Below the pieces are notes generated by a model. The model did no database searches and was not told where the DNA came from. It worked only from the letters and a program-made list of their open reading frames with translations. A program made the translations under genes and the position numbers. A stretch of 64,000 bases of DNA from Chryseobacterium sp. OSA05B (GTDB lineage: Bacteria; Bacteroidota; Bacteroidia; Flavobacteriales; Weeksellaceae), in assembly GCF_019970065.1 (NCBI RefSeq), contig NZ_JAHXYH010000004.1, positions 372,001 through 436,000 on the forward strand. The letters run 5' to 3'. Shown in pieces: positions 1 to 8,239 of the stretch. The stretch's first letter is position 1; every line of letters starts with the position of its first letter.

Positions 1-694
1 CTTCCAGTGTGCTCAGGAAATTTCTTTCGATCTCTACACAGATCTGGGTTTTCTTATGATTGATCTGGCTCAGGATTTCGTTGATCTCTGGTTTGTCAGA
101 ATGTCCGGCCACGGCAATTACGCCTTGAGAAGCGGCTGGGATCATTAACGGAAGCATCTCATAATCGATGTCCATTTTCATTCTCTTGATTCCTGCCAGA
201 GATAAAATCGTAGCATCAAAGTCTCCATCCTCCAGTTTCTGAAGTCGGGTCTGGATATTTCCACGGATATCTGAAAATTCAGCGTTGGGATAATTCTTTA
301 GCCAGAATGCTCTTCTTCTCAGACTGCTGGTCGCCAGTTTAAGTTCGTGGAATTCTTTATTTCTTGAAGATTCTTTTCTGATCAGTACGTCCTGCGGGAA
401 ATCTCTTTCCAGATAAGCAATGATCTCAATATTTTGAGGAAGCTGTGTAGGGACGTCTTTTAAAGAATGTACGGCAATGTCAATCTCGTCATTCAGTAAA
501 GCCACATCAAGGTCTCTTGTGAAAACCCCGGTGATTCCTAAAGAATAAAGCGGTTGATTTAAGTTCTTATCGCCCGAAGATACGATAGGAACGATTTCCG
601 TTAAATAATTACGGTTTTGAAGGTGCCTCGCAACCTCTCTTGCCTGCCAAAGTGCAAGTGCGGAATTTCTTGTTCCGATTCTAATGCTTTTCAT
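1..694 (-). CDS. hemC: Hydroxymethylbilane synthase, 3' part outside window
   Basis: Porphobilinogen deaminase, which joins four porphobilinogens into hydroxymethylbilane in haem synthesis, in the cytoplasm. The first 231 codons are present, starting MKSIRIGTRNSALALWQA, with the family motifs GDKN, FTRDLDVALL, DIAVHSLKDVPT and SSLRRRA. The window edge cuts it at RNFLSTLEG; the cysteine that carries the dipyrromethane cofactor normally follows a few residues later, so it is not visible. The start ATG lies inside the 3' end of hemA (14 nt overlap), which indicates translational coupling in a hemA-hemC operon. Confidence 0.95.
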   Translation of the reverse strand, partial: MKSIRIGTRNSALALWQAREVARHLQNRNYLTEIVPIVSSGDKNLNQPLYSLGITGVFTRDLDVALLNDEIDIAVHSLKDVPTQLPQNIEIIAYLERDFPQDVLIRKESSRNKEFHELKLATSSLRRRAFWLKNYPNAEFSDIRGNIQTRLQKLEDGDFDATILSLAGIKRMKMDIDYEMLPLMIPAASQGVIAVAGHSDKPEINEILSQINHKKTQICVEIERNFLSTLE

Positions 695-1955
695 TGAATT
701 CGTTGTTTGGTTGTTCAACTAATATTTCGTGCATTAATTTACTAATTTCTTCGGCTTTTAAAGGATTGTCGATGATAAATTTTGCAAAACGGTTGGTGAT
801 TTTCTGGATCATTTTGTCAGAAAGCTCCATGTCCGTGATGTTTATGTATTTATTTTTTCTGTAAAAATTATGCATTTCATTGCGTTCCATATTCTTCAGA
901 ACTGCTTTAAAATGGTGAATATTTGGAGCCAGCTTTCTCTTTTTTTCCCATTCCAGAAACTCTTTCATCAGTTCTTTGATGATTTTTTCAGCTTTCGGGA
1001 TCTCTTTTTCCCGCTGCTGAATCGTTTCCTGGATTTGTTTTGAAAGTTCATCCACATCGATCAGCGTTACGTTTTCATTTTCCGTAACGTTCTTTTCAAC
1101 GTTATGAGGAATGGAAAGGTCAATCACGAGCGTTTCTTTTCCGTTCGGAAAGTGAGACTTGTTGATGATGGGATGTTTTGCTCCGGTAGCAACAATCAGG
1201 ATGTCTGTATTTTTTATTTCCTTGTCAAAATCAGAATAATCAACATGAGGAATATTGTACTTCTCGGAAATTTTTTCAGCTTTCTCCTGAGTTCTGTTCG
1301 CGATTTTTATTTTAGGCTGGTAAACGTGCTTCACCAGATTTTCAACCGTATTCTGCCCGATTTCACCTACACCCAAAAGAAGAATGTTTTTCTCCGTTAT
1401 TTTTTTCTGGCTGTTTAAGATGTAATGTACGGCAGCATAAGACACAGAAGCGGCCCCGTTTGAAATTCCGGTTTCGTTTTTAATTCTTTTCGAAATCTGG
1501 ATGGCTGCATTAATTGCTCTTTCCAGATAAGGATTTGAATTTTGTCTTTCTTTTTTAAAGCGGCTGTATGCTTTTTTGATCTGTCCGATAATCTCAAAAT
1601 CCCCGATAATCTGGCTTTCCAGTCCTGCTGCTACTCTGAACAGGTGGATCAGTGCCTCTTCTTTGGTCAGGATATTCGCAAACTGAAGGAAATCCGTAAG
1701 ATGGACCCCGATGGTTTTGCAATATTCCTCTGCGACCAGAAGATAATTCGGTGAAGTGGTATAGATTTCGGTTCTGTTACATGTGGAAACCACAAATGCA
1801 TCCCCTAAATCCACATTATGGATCCGGGTGACAAAGTTCTTGATGTTGTCATCAAAGAATGCAAATTTCCCTCTTGTTTCTACATCAGCCTTCTCGTAGC
1901 TGATGGAAAGTACAGCAAAATTCGATGTTTGATGGATGTTGGAATACTGTAACAT
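681..1955 (-). CDS. hemA: Glutamyl-tRNA reductase
   Basis: Reduces glutamyl-tRNA to glutamate-1-semialdehyde, the first committed step of C5-pathway haem synthesis. The predicted protein is 424 aa. The catalytic cysteine lies in STCNRTEIY (about residue 59), the NADPH Rossmann motif is GVGEIG (about 195-200), and the C-terminal dimerisation helices follow. A GTG two codons upstream (1961) is in frame, but the ATG at 1955 is preferred because a TAAATTTG -7 box occupies 1964-1971, so the transcript would begin only a few bases before this ATG. It overlaps hemC by 14 nt and is divergent from mreB. Confidence 0.95.
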   Translation of the reverse strand: MLQYSNIHQTSNFAVLSISYEKADVETRGKFAFFDDNIKNFVTRIHNVDLGDAFVVSTCNRTEIYTTSPNYLLVAEEYCKTIGVHLTDFLQFANILTKEEALIHLFRVAAGLESQIIGDFEIIGQIKKAYSRFKKERQNSNPYLERAINAAIQISKRIKNETGISNGAASVSYAAVHYILNSQKKITEKNILLLGVGEIGQNTVENLVKHVYQPKIKIANRTQEKAEKISEKYNIPHVDYSDFDKEIKNTDILIVATGAKHPIINKSHFPNGKETLVIDLSIPHNVEKNVTENENVTLIDVDELSKQIQETIQQREKEIPKAEKIIKELMKEFLEWEKKRKLAPNIHHFKAVLKNMERNEMHNFYRKNKYINITDMELSDKMIQKITNRFAKFIIDNPLKAEEISKLMHEILVEQPNNEFNEKH

Positions 1956-1963
1956 AAGCACGG

Positions 1964-1971
1964 CAAATTTA
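1964..1971 (-). promoter_or_regulatory. Putative -7 box (TAAATTTG) of hemA
   Basis: On the minus strand this reads TAAATTTG, a match to the Bacteroidota TAnnTTTG element. It ends about 9 nt before the hemA ATG, so hemA mRNA would have almost no leader. No clear -33 TTG was found. Confidence 0.5.
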
Positions 1972-2000
1972 CGGTTTTTTTAATTAATCAGCCTCTGATA

Positions 2001-2135
2001 ATGTATATGATAATTATCGTGAAAAACTATGGTGGGGAAGGAGTGAAACAGACGCTGAAAGAATGCAATTTGAAGATGTATGATGGTACAGCCGATGGGA
2101 AAATAATTTATAATCAGCATTTTATAATTTTTTAA
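2001..2135 (+). CDS. Possible 44-residue ORF or gene remnant
   Basis: A 44-codon frame starting MYMIIIVKNYGGEGVKQT and ending IIYNQHFIIF sits in the hemA-mreB divergent gap. It has no recognised family, no clear ribosome binding site, and could be a decayed gene end or chance. It is listed because it is the only coding-like stretch in this roughly 400-nt gap; the rest is AT-rich and holds the mreB promoter. Confidence 0.2.
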   Translation: MYMIIIVKNYGGEGVKQTLKECNLKMYDGTADGKIIYNQHFIIF

Positions 2136-2322
2136 GAGAGAGATTTCTTTGTATTTGACTCAAAGATTCGTACCTTACGTGTTCAGGCCCCATTGCCATT
2201 AATTTTAGTTTAAATCAGACTCCGTAAATGATTAAAGCAAAAGTTAATATAAGATTATAAATTTTAATAAAATTTTAACCAAATTATATGCAGGTTAAAT
2301 TTCTTTAGTAGTGTTAAATTTA

Positions 2323-2330
2323 TATCTTTG
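2323..2330 (+). promoter_or_regulatory. Putative -7 box of the mre operon
   Basis: TATCTTTG matches TAnnTTTG and lies 25 nt before the mreB ATG. The upstream 60 bases are very AT-rich. This is the only good candidate for the five-gene cell-shape operon. Confidence 0.55.
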
Positions 2331-2354
2331 TAAACTTAAAATCAGAAGAAAAAT

Positions 2355-3380
2355 ATGAGTTTATTCGATATGTTTACGCAAGAAATTGCGATAGACCTTG
2401 GTACTGCCAATACCCTTATCATCCATAATAATAAAATTGTTATAGATCAGCCGTCAATTGTTGCAATTGAACGTTCTACGGGTAGGCCCATTGCGGTCGG
2501 CGAACAGGCCAAGCATATGCAGGGTAAAACTCACGAGGATATCAAGACGATCCGTCCTTTGAAAGACGGGGTAATTGCAGATTTCCACGCTTCTGAACAC
2601 ATGATCAAAGAATTTATCAAAAAAATTCCTGGAATTAAAGGTAGATTCATACAGCCGGCACTGAGAATCGTGATCTGTATCCCTTCTGGTATTACTGAAG
2701 TTGAAAAAAGAGCGGTAAGAGATTCTGCTCAGAAAGTAAATGCGAAAGAAGTAAGACTGATTTACGAACCAATGGCTGCAGCAATAGGAGTTGGAATTGA
2801 TGTACAGAAACCTGAAGGAAATATGATCATCGACATAGGTGGAGGTACTACGGAAATTGCAGTGGTAGCTTTAGGAGGGATCGTATGTGATAAATCTGTA
2901 AAAATTGCAGGTGACGTATTTACCAACGATATCGCTTATTACTTAAGAACTCACCATAACCTTTACATCGGAGAGAGAACGGCTGAAAGAATCAAAATTG
3001 AAGTAGGTTCTGCAGTGGAAGATCTTGATGTAGACATTGAAGATATCCCGGTACAGGGTAGAGACCTTATTACAGGGAAGCCGAAAGAAATCATGGTTGG
3101 CTACAAAGAAATTGCACGTGCATTAGACAAATCTATCATCAGAATTGAAGATGCGGTAATGGAAACGCTTTCTCTTACGCCACCGGAACTGGCTGCTGAT
3201 ATTTATAAAACAGGTATCTATCTTGCTGGAGGAGGTGCTTTATTGAGAGGTCTTGCAGACAGATTGCACAAAAAGACTGGTCTTCCTGTATTTGTAGCAG
3301 AAGATCCGTTGAGAGCTGTTGTTCGCGGAACCGGTATTGCCCTTAAGAATATGGATAAATTCAATTTCTTAATTAAATAA
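2355..3380 (+). CDS. mreB: Rod shape-determining protein MreB
   Basis: Actin-like ATPase whose membrane-bound filaments guide the elongasome. Its 341 aa are of normal length. It shows the phosphate-1 motif IDLGTANTLI (about residues 14-23), the phosphate-2 region MIIDIGGGTTEIAVV (about 157-171) and the adenosine loop GIYLAGGGALLRGL (about 288-301). First gene of an operon running mreB-mreC-mreD-mrdA-rodA; 28 nt separate it from mreC. An ATG follows an AGAAGA-type ribosome site. Confidence 0.97.
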   Translation: MSLFDMFTQEIAIDLGTANTLIIHNNKIVIDQPSIVAIERSTGRPIAVGEQAKHMQGKTHEDIKTIRPLKDGVIADFHASEHMIKEFIKKIPGIKGRFIQPALRIVICIPSGITEVEKRAVRDSAQKVNAKEVRLIYEPMAAAIGVGIDVQKPEGNMIIDIGGGTTEIAVVALGGIVCDKSVKIAGDVFTNDIAYYLRTHHNLYIGERTAERIKIEVGSAVEDLDVDIEDIPVQGRDLITGKPKEIMVGYKEIARALDKSIIRIEDAVMETLSLTPPELAADIYKTGIYLAGGGALLRGLADRLHKKTGLPVFVAEDPLRAVVRGTGIALKNMDKFNFLIK

Positions 3381-3408
3381 TTTTAACTTTTTACGACAAT
3401 ACATCTGA

Positions 3409-4263
3409 ATGGGATTTTTGCTGAGACTATTTTCGAAGAACGCTCTTTTTGTCTTCTTTATATTCCTGCAGATTGTTGCTCTGGTTCTTATATTCTCTAA
3501 AAACGCCATGCAGAAATCATGGGTAGCTGGCCAGTCGGCTGCGCTGAATTCATGGATTTCGGGGTATATAGATGAAGGGGTTTCATATCTGAAACTGAAA
3601 CAGATCAATGAAGATCTTGTGGCTCAGAATAAATCTCTGATGCTCCAGCTTTATGGAAAAGAGGGAGCCAAGAATCCTGTATTCAAAAAAGTACATGATA
3701 CGTTAGGGGGTGGGCAGATCTACACTTTTGTAGACGGCGAAATCGTGTTTAACAGTATCAACAGAAGAAATAACTATTTTACCATCAACCGTGGCCGCAG
3801 AGACGGTGTTTTCCCTCAGATGGGCGTGATGGCTCCTAAAGGAATCGCGGGAATTGTTATCAATTCTACAGACAGCTATGCTTTGGTTCAGTCTGTTCTT
3901 AGTGTCAATAAAATCAGGATCAACGCATCGTTGAAAAATTCCGGATATTTTGGAACTTTAACGTGGAATGGTGATAATTCCAGAGTGATGCACCTTGCAG
4001 ATATTCCTAAATATGTAGCTTTAAAAGTAGGAGACACTGTTGTTACAGACGGTAAATCTGCTATTTTTCCTAAAGGTGTCATGATAGGAACCATCGCAGG
4101 ATATTCTGTAGATAATAAAACCGGTTTCTGGGATATTTCAGTAGAGCTGAGTGAAAAAATGGGTGCTTTGAGTAAAGTATTCGTTGTGAAAAATCTTAAG
4201 AAAGCCGAAGTACAGAGAATTCAGGATACATTGCAGACCGTAATAAAAAAAGAAAATGATTAG
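3409..4263 (+). CDS. mreC: Rod shape-determining protein MreC
   Basis: Bitopic elongasome scaffold linking MreB and MreD to PBP2. The 284-aa protein starts MGFLLRLFSKNALFVFF, with one N-terminal membrane helix (about residues 9-27), a helical segment around QINEDLVAQNKSLMLQLYG, then the periplasmic beta domains with GVMAPKGIAGIV. Its last 8 nt overlap mreD, consistent with coupled translation. Confidence 0.93.
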   Translation: MGFLLRLFSKNALFVFFIFLQIVALVLIFSKNAMQKSWVAGQSAALNSWISGYIDEGVSYLKLKQINEDLVAQNKSLMLQLYGKEGAKNPVFKKVHDTLGGGQIYTFVDGEIVFNSINRRNNYFTINRGRRDGVFPQMGVMAPKGIAGIVINSTDSYALVQSVLSVNKIRINASLKNSGYFGTLTWNGDNSRVMHLADIPKYVALKVGDTVVTDGKSAIFPKGVMIGTIAGYSVDNKTGFWDISVELSEKMGALSKVFVVKNLKKAEVQRIQDTLQTVIKKEND

Positions 4264-4762
4264 CAGGACTTTATTTACCGATATATTGATCATGATCTTC
4301 CTGGTTGCATTACAGATTTTTGTACTCAACAGGATCACTCTTTTCGGAAAGTATACGCCGGTTCTTTATCCGGTTTTCGTCATGTTTTATCCTTTCTTCA
4401 GAAATAAATATCAGTTTTTAGCTTTAAGCTTTTTAATAGGACTTTCAGTAGATGCGTTCCTCTATTCATGGGGAATCAATGCATTTGCAACGACTTTGAT
4501 CGCGTATTTTAGAACGTTGATCTTCAGAACTTCCACAGATACTTCCACAGACTTTTTCTCTTTTCAGTCCCTTCAGTGGGCACAGTTTTTACTGTTCCTG
4601 TTTTCAAGTATCTTCCTGCATCAGCTTTTAGTGCAGTATATAGAATTTTTTAAATTTAGCCGTTTTTTTGAAATATTACTTAATGTAGTGATCACAAGTA
4701 TAATTTCCTTTATATTTATCGTTGTTTACGCATTAATATTTAAAATCAAACAAAAAGTTTGA
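4256..4762 (+). CDS. mreD: Rod shape-determining protein MreD
   Basis: Small polytopic inner-membrane protein of the elongasome, 168 aa, almost wholly hydrophobic with about five predicted membrane helices and GLSVDAFLYSWGINAF, a typical MreD loop. It overlaps mreC by 8 nt and its stop overlaps the start of mrdA. The family is poorly conserved, so position in the operon is the main support. Confidence 0.88.
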   Translation: MISRTLFTDILIMIFLVALQIFVLNRITLFGKYTPVLYPVFVMFYPFFRNKYQFLALSFLIGLSVDAFLYSWGINAFATTLIAYFRTLIFRTSTDTSTDFFSFQSLQWAQFLLFLFSSIFLHQLLVQYIEFFKFSRFFEILLNVVITSIISFIFIVVYALIFKIKQKV

Positions 4763-6765
4763 ACACACGTTATTTAAAAATCTTTTCTGCCTTAGTCGTA
4801 ATCGCCCTTATTTTTGTGGCGAGGCTTGCGTATTTGCAGATGTTTACAGACCGTTATGCCTTAAATGCGGCTAATACCTCTATTAAAATTGAATACGTCA
4901 TTCCACAAAGGGGTGTCGTTTTCGACAGAAACGGAAAGATCCTTGTGGGAAACCAGCCTGCCTACGAAATATCCTTTACGCAGGCGCTTATGAAACCCGA
5001 TTTTGATACGTTGGGATTCTGCAATCTGATGCAGATCAGCAAAGCCGATTTTATCAAAAGAATTGAGATCATCAAGAAAGAAAAATACTATTCAAAGCTG
5101 ACCCCGATGACTTTCCTGAAGGACCTCAGCAGAGAAGATATTGCCAGAGTTCAGGAAATTATTTTCAAATATCCTGCATTCAGTATTGTATCCAGACCTC
5201 AGCGACAGTATGAAGTAGGAACTTCCGGAAACCTTTTGGGGTACACCAGTGAAGTGAATGAAAGAGAAATCAAGAAAGACTCGGCTTACTATCTTCCGGG
5301 AGATTTCATCGGAAAAACTGGAGTTGAGAAATCTTACGAAAAAGAACTTCGCGGGGTAAAAGGAATGAAATATATCCAGAAAGATATTAAACTTCGAAAT
5401 ATCGGTTCCTATAAAAACGGAACATTAGACAAGGACGTTATTACCGGAAAAGATATTACGCTGACCATTGATTACGATCTTCAGAGAATGGCAGAAGAAA
5501 TGCTGGTGGGAAAACACGGAGCTATCGTAGCCATTGATCCTAATAACGGAGAGATTCTGACCATGGCCACCGGTCCGGATATTGACCCGAATTTATTTAC
5601 AGGTCCATATAAATCAAAAAATCTTTACGCATTATCCAAAGACACATTATACGATAATCAACCTACGTTTGACCGATCAGTTCAGGCGGCTTATCCTCCG
5701 GGATCTACCTTCAAATTACTAACTGCTTTGGCGGGAATGCAGATGGGGGTAATGGATGAAAATACCATTTTCCCTTGTGGTGGCGGATTTTTTTACAGAG
5801 GTTTGAGAATTAAAGGACATGGAGGAGCAGATCCTCTGATTCCGTCCATCCAGGTTTCCAGCAACTGCTATTTCTCGCATGCCTTTATTGCCATCATGAA
5901 TAAATATCCGAAAGATCCTTCCAGAGGTGTTGATGAATGGAAAAAGATCATGAGCAGTTTTGGGGTAGGAGAATATCTGAATAATGATATTGCTGTAGGT
6001 TCACCGGGAAGAATTCCTAGCGGGAAGTTCTACGAAAAGAGAAGCGGTAAAAAAGACTGGACGGGTGACTATACCATGAATGGTTCTATTTTCAACGGAA
6101 TGGGGCAGGGAGATGTATTGGTGACGCCTTTGCAGTTAGCCAACTATGTGGCCGCTATCGCTAATAAAGGATGGTTCTATACTCCTCACATTGTTAAATC
6201 TATCGATGGAAAACCTAATCCGGATAAAAGATTTAAAACAAAACACAAAACACTTGTAGACCCTAAACACTTCGAACCCGTACTGAAAGGAATGGAGGCC
6301 GTAGTATTGAGAGGTACCGCAAGAAGTTTAAAATCCAATGACTTTACCCAGCTGGCCAAAACAGGTACAGCACAGGTGCCTCAGGGGAAAGATAACTCGA
6401 TCTTCGTTTTAATTGCTCCTGCAGACAAACCTAGAATTGTTGTGGCAGCAGTAATGGAACATGCCGGATTCGGTGCAACATGGGCAGGTCCAGCCTGTAC
6501 AGTGATCGCTGAAAAATATATTACCGGAGATCTGAAAAGAGAAAACCTGTACAAAAAGATGACGGGCGCTACCTTTATGCCTGAGTACAAAAGACAGTGG
6601 GTGGCAGATCTGAAACGGAAAGGCTTATACAAAGATCCTAAAGAAGATTCTGTTAAGCTGAAAAGAAAACAGGACAGCCTGAATTTTATCAAGGAGCAGA
6701 AAATAAAACTGCAGAAAAAAATAGACGAAGAAACAAAGAACAACGCTAAAAAAGTAAAGCAATGA
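4759..6765 (+). CDS. mrdA: Penicillin-binding protein 2 (transpeptidase of the elongasome)
   Basis: Class B PBP crosslinking lateral-wall peptidoglycan. It has an N-terminal membrane anchor (about residues 7-25), the PBP dimerisation domain beginning at the QRGVVFDRNG motif, and a transpeptidase domain with all three active-site motifs: S316-T-F-K319, S367-S-N369 and K534-T-G536. The start is TTG, overlapping the mreD stop as TTGA; the next ATG would delete part of the membrane anchor. The C-terminus (about residues 600-668) is a lysine-rich charged tail longer than in many homologues. Works with RodA encoded next. Confidence 0.95.
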   Translation: MNTRYLKIFSALVVIALIFVARLAYLQMFTDRYALNAANTSIKIEYVIPQRGVVFDRNGKILVGNQPAYEISFTQALMKPDFDTLGFCNLMQISKADFIKRIEIIKKEKYYSKLTPMTFLKDLSREDIARVQEIIFKYPAFSIVSRPQRQYEVGTSGNLLGYTSEVNEREIKKDSAYYLPGDFIGKTGVEKSYEKELRGVKGMKYIQKDIKLRNIGSYKNGTLDKDVITGKDITLTIDYDLQRMAEEMLVGKHGAIVAIDPNNGEILTMATGPDIDPNLFTGPYKSKNLYALSKDTLYDNQPTFDRSVQAAYPPGSTFKLLTALAGMQMGVMDENTIFPCGGGFFYRGLRIKGHGGADPLIPSIQVSSNCYFSHAFIAIMNKYPKDPSRGVDEWKKIMSSFGVGEYLNNDIAVGSPGRIPSGKFYEKRSGKKDWTGDYTMNGSIFNGMGQGDVLVTPLQLANYVAAIANKGWFYTPHIVKSIDGKPNPDKRFKTKHKTLVDPKHFEPVLKGMEAVVLRGTARSLKSNDFTQLAKTGTAQVPQGKDNSIFVLIAPADKPRIVVAAVMEHAGFGATWAGPACTVIAEKYITGDLKRENLYKKMTGATFMPEYKRQWVADLKRKGLYKDPKEDSVKLKRKQDSLNFIKEQKIKLQKKIDEETKNNAKKVKQ

Positions 6766-7991
6766 AATGGGCAGAAGGAATAGATAAACTAGGTCTGGGG
6801 CTGTATTTTCTGCTTTGTATTTTTGCCATTGCAAATATCTACAGTGTTGACCAGAAATTAGGGGAGAAACAGTTGGTATTCTTCTGTATCTCTTTATTTG
6901 TAGGGTTAATTATATTCGTAGGAAGAAGCAAGTTCTTCGAGAATATGTCCGGTATTATCTATATCGGAGGGGTTTTGCTTTTGATAGGACTTTTCCCTTT
7001 TGGGAAGGAAATTCTCGGGCAGAAAAACTGGTATAAATTCGGAAGCTTTACCATGCAGCCGGTTGAATTTGCCAAAATAGGAACCGCACTTATGCTGGCC
7101 AATTATGTTTCCGGACCGGATTTTAATCTTAAAGTCAAGAAATCACTCTGGACTGTTTTAGCCATCATCGGAATTCCCGCAGCAGTGGTTCTGATGATTC
7201 CCGATGTGGGTTCCATGCTCGTATTTATTGCATTCTTTATCGCTTTATACAGAGAAGGACTGAACGGTCTTTTGTTTGGAGTTGGATTTGTATTTGCAGG
7301 AGTCTTTTTAGTCTCTCTTGCCATACCACCAGTGTATGTAGCGTTGACAGTTGTGGTCATTGCCGGAGTTCTGATTGCTATGAATTATCATAGAATGTCC
7401 TGGGACGTGATCTCTATTTCAGGAATTGCAGGATCAATTATATTACTGTGTGGACTGGCTTTCGGCTCGCCATACATTTTAGAAAAGCTTCCAAAGCACC
7501 AGAGAGAAAGAATCGAGGTTCTCTATAAAGGAGAAAAAGCATTCAGAGATACTTCCGGGTACAACTTATTATATTCAAAAACAGCCATCGGGTCCGGTGG
7601 GCTTTTAGGAAAAGGCTATCGTGAAGGATCTGTAACGCAGGGGAAATTCGTTCCGGAACAGGAAACGGATTACATTTTCTGTACGGTAGGCGAAGAATGG
7701 GGCTTTGTAGGAAGTGCGGTGCTGGTTTTATGTTATATGGTGTACATCGGCAGGATTTATTATCTCGCGGAACAACAGAAATCTACCTTTAACCGGGTAT
7801 TCGGATATTGTTTTGCTTCTATCCTCATGATGCACTTTACAATCAATTTAGGGATGGTTATGGGACTTTTCCCGACTGTGGGTATTCCGCTTCCTTATTT
7901 CAGTTATGGAGGAAGCTCGCTGCTTGCCTTTTCTATGATGACTTTTATTTTCTTTAAACTTAATTATTCGGATAAGAACAGCTTGGTGTAA
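6762..7991 (+). CDS. rodA: SEDS glycosyltransferase RodA
   Basis: Polymerises lipid II into glycan strands as partner of PBP2. The 409-aa polytopic protein contains the SEDS features QPVEFAKIG, the extracytoplasmic loop before FVPEQETDYIFCTVGEEWGF, and the C-terminal signature GLFPTVGIPLPYFSYGGSS. The ATG overlaps the mrdA stop (ATGA), so the two partners are translationally coupled. Last gene of the operon. Confidence 0.96.
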   Translation: MKWAEGIDKLGLGLYFLLCIFAIANIYSVDQKLGEKQLVFFCISLFVGLIIFVGRSKFFENMSGIIYIGGVLLLIGLFPFGKEILGQKNWYKFGSFTMQPVEFAKIGTALMLANYVSGPDFNLKVKKSLWTVLAIIGIPAAVVLMIPDVGSMLVFIAFFIALYREGLNGLLFGVGFVFAGVFLVSLAIPPVYVALTVVVIAGVLIAMNYHRMSWDVISISGIAGSIILLCGLAFGSPYILEKLPKHQRERIEVLYKGEKAFRDTSGYNLLYSKTAIGSGGLLGKGYREGSVTQGKFVPEQETDYIFCTVGEEWGFVGSAVLVLCYMVYIGRIYYLAEQQKSTFNRVFGYCFASILMMHFTINLGMVMGLFPTVGIPLPYFSYGGSSLLAFSMMTFIFFKLNYSDKNSLV

Positions 7992-8214
7992 GCTTATTAT
8001 TATTCGATCTTGATCTCATAAACTAAAACGAACCCGACCTGTTACTCTGCAGAAAATAATTTTCTCTTTTTTCAAAGTACAATCATAGTCTGAGACAAAG
8101 AATTTTTCATGTTCAATGAGTATGGATTGAATTTCCTGTTTATGTAATAATTTAAAATCTTATCGATCAGTATAAAATTATCGATCTTCAGTATTCATAA
8201 AGGGTTGTAATACG

Positions 8215-8222
8215 TATATTTG
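8215..8222 (+). promoter_or_regulatory. Putative -7 box of the T9SS cargo gene
   Basis: TATATTTG, a full match to TAnnTTTG, 17 nt before the ATG at 8240. The preceding gap (7992-8214) contains no gene that I can support. Confidence 0.5.
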
Positions 8223-8239
8223 TGTGAAATTATTTAACT

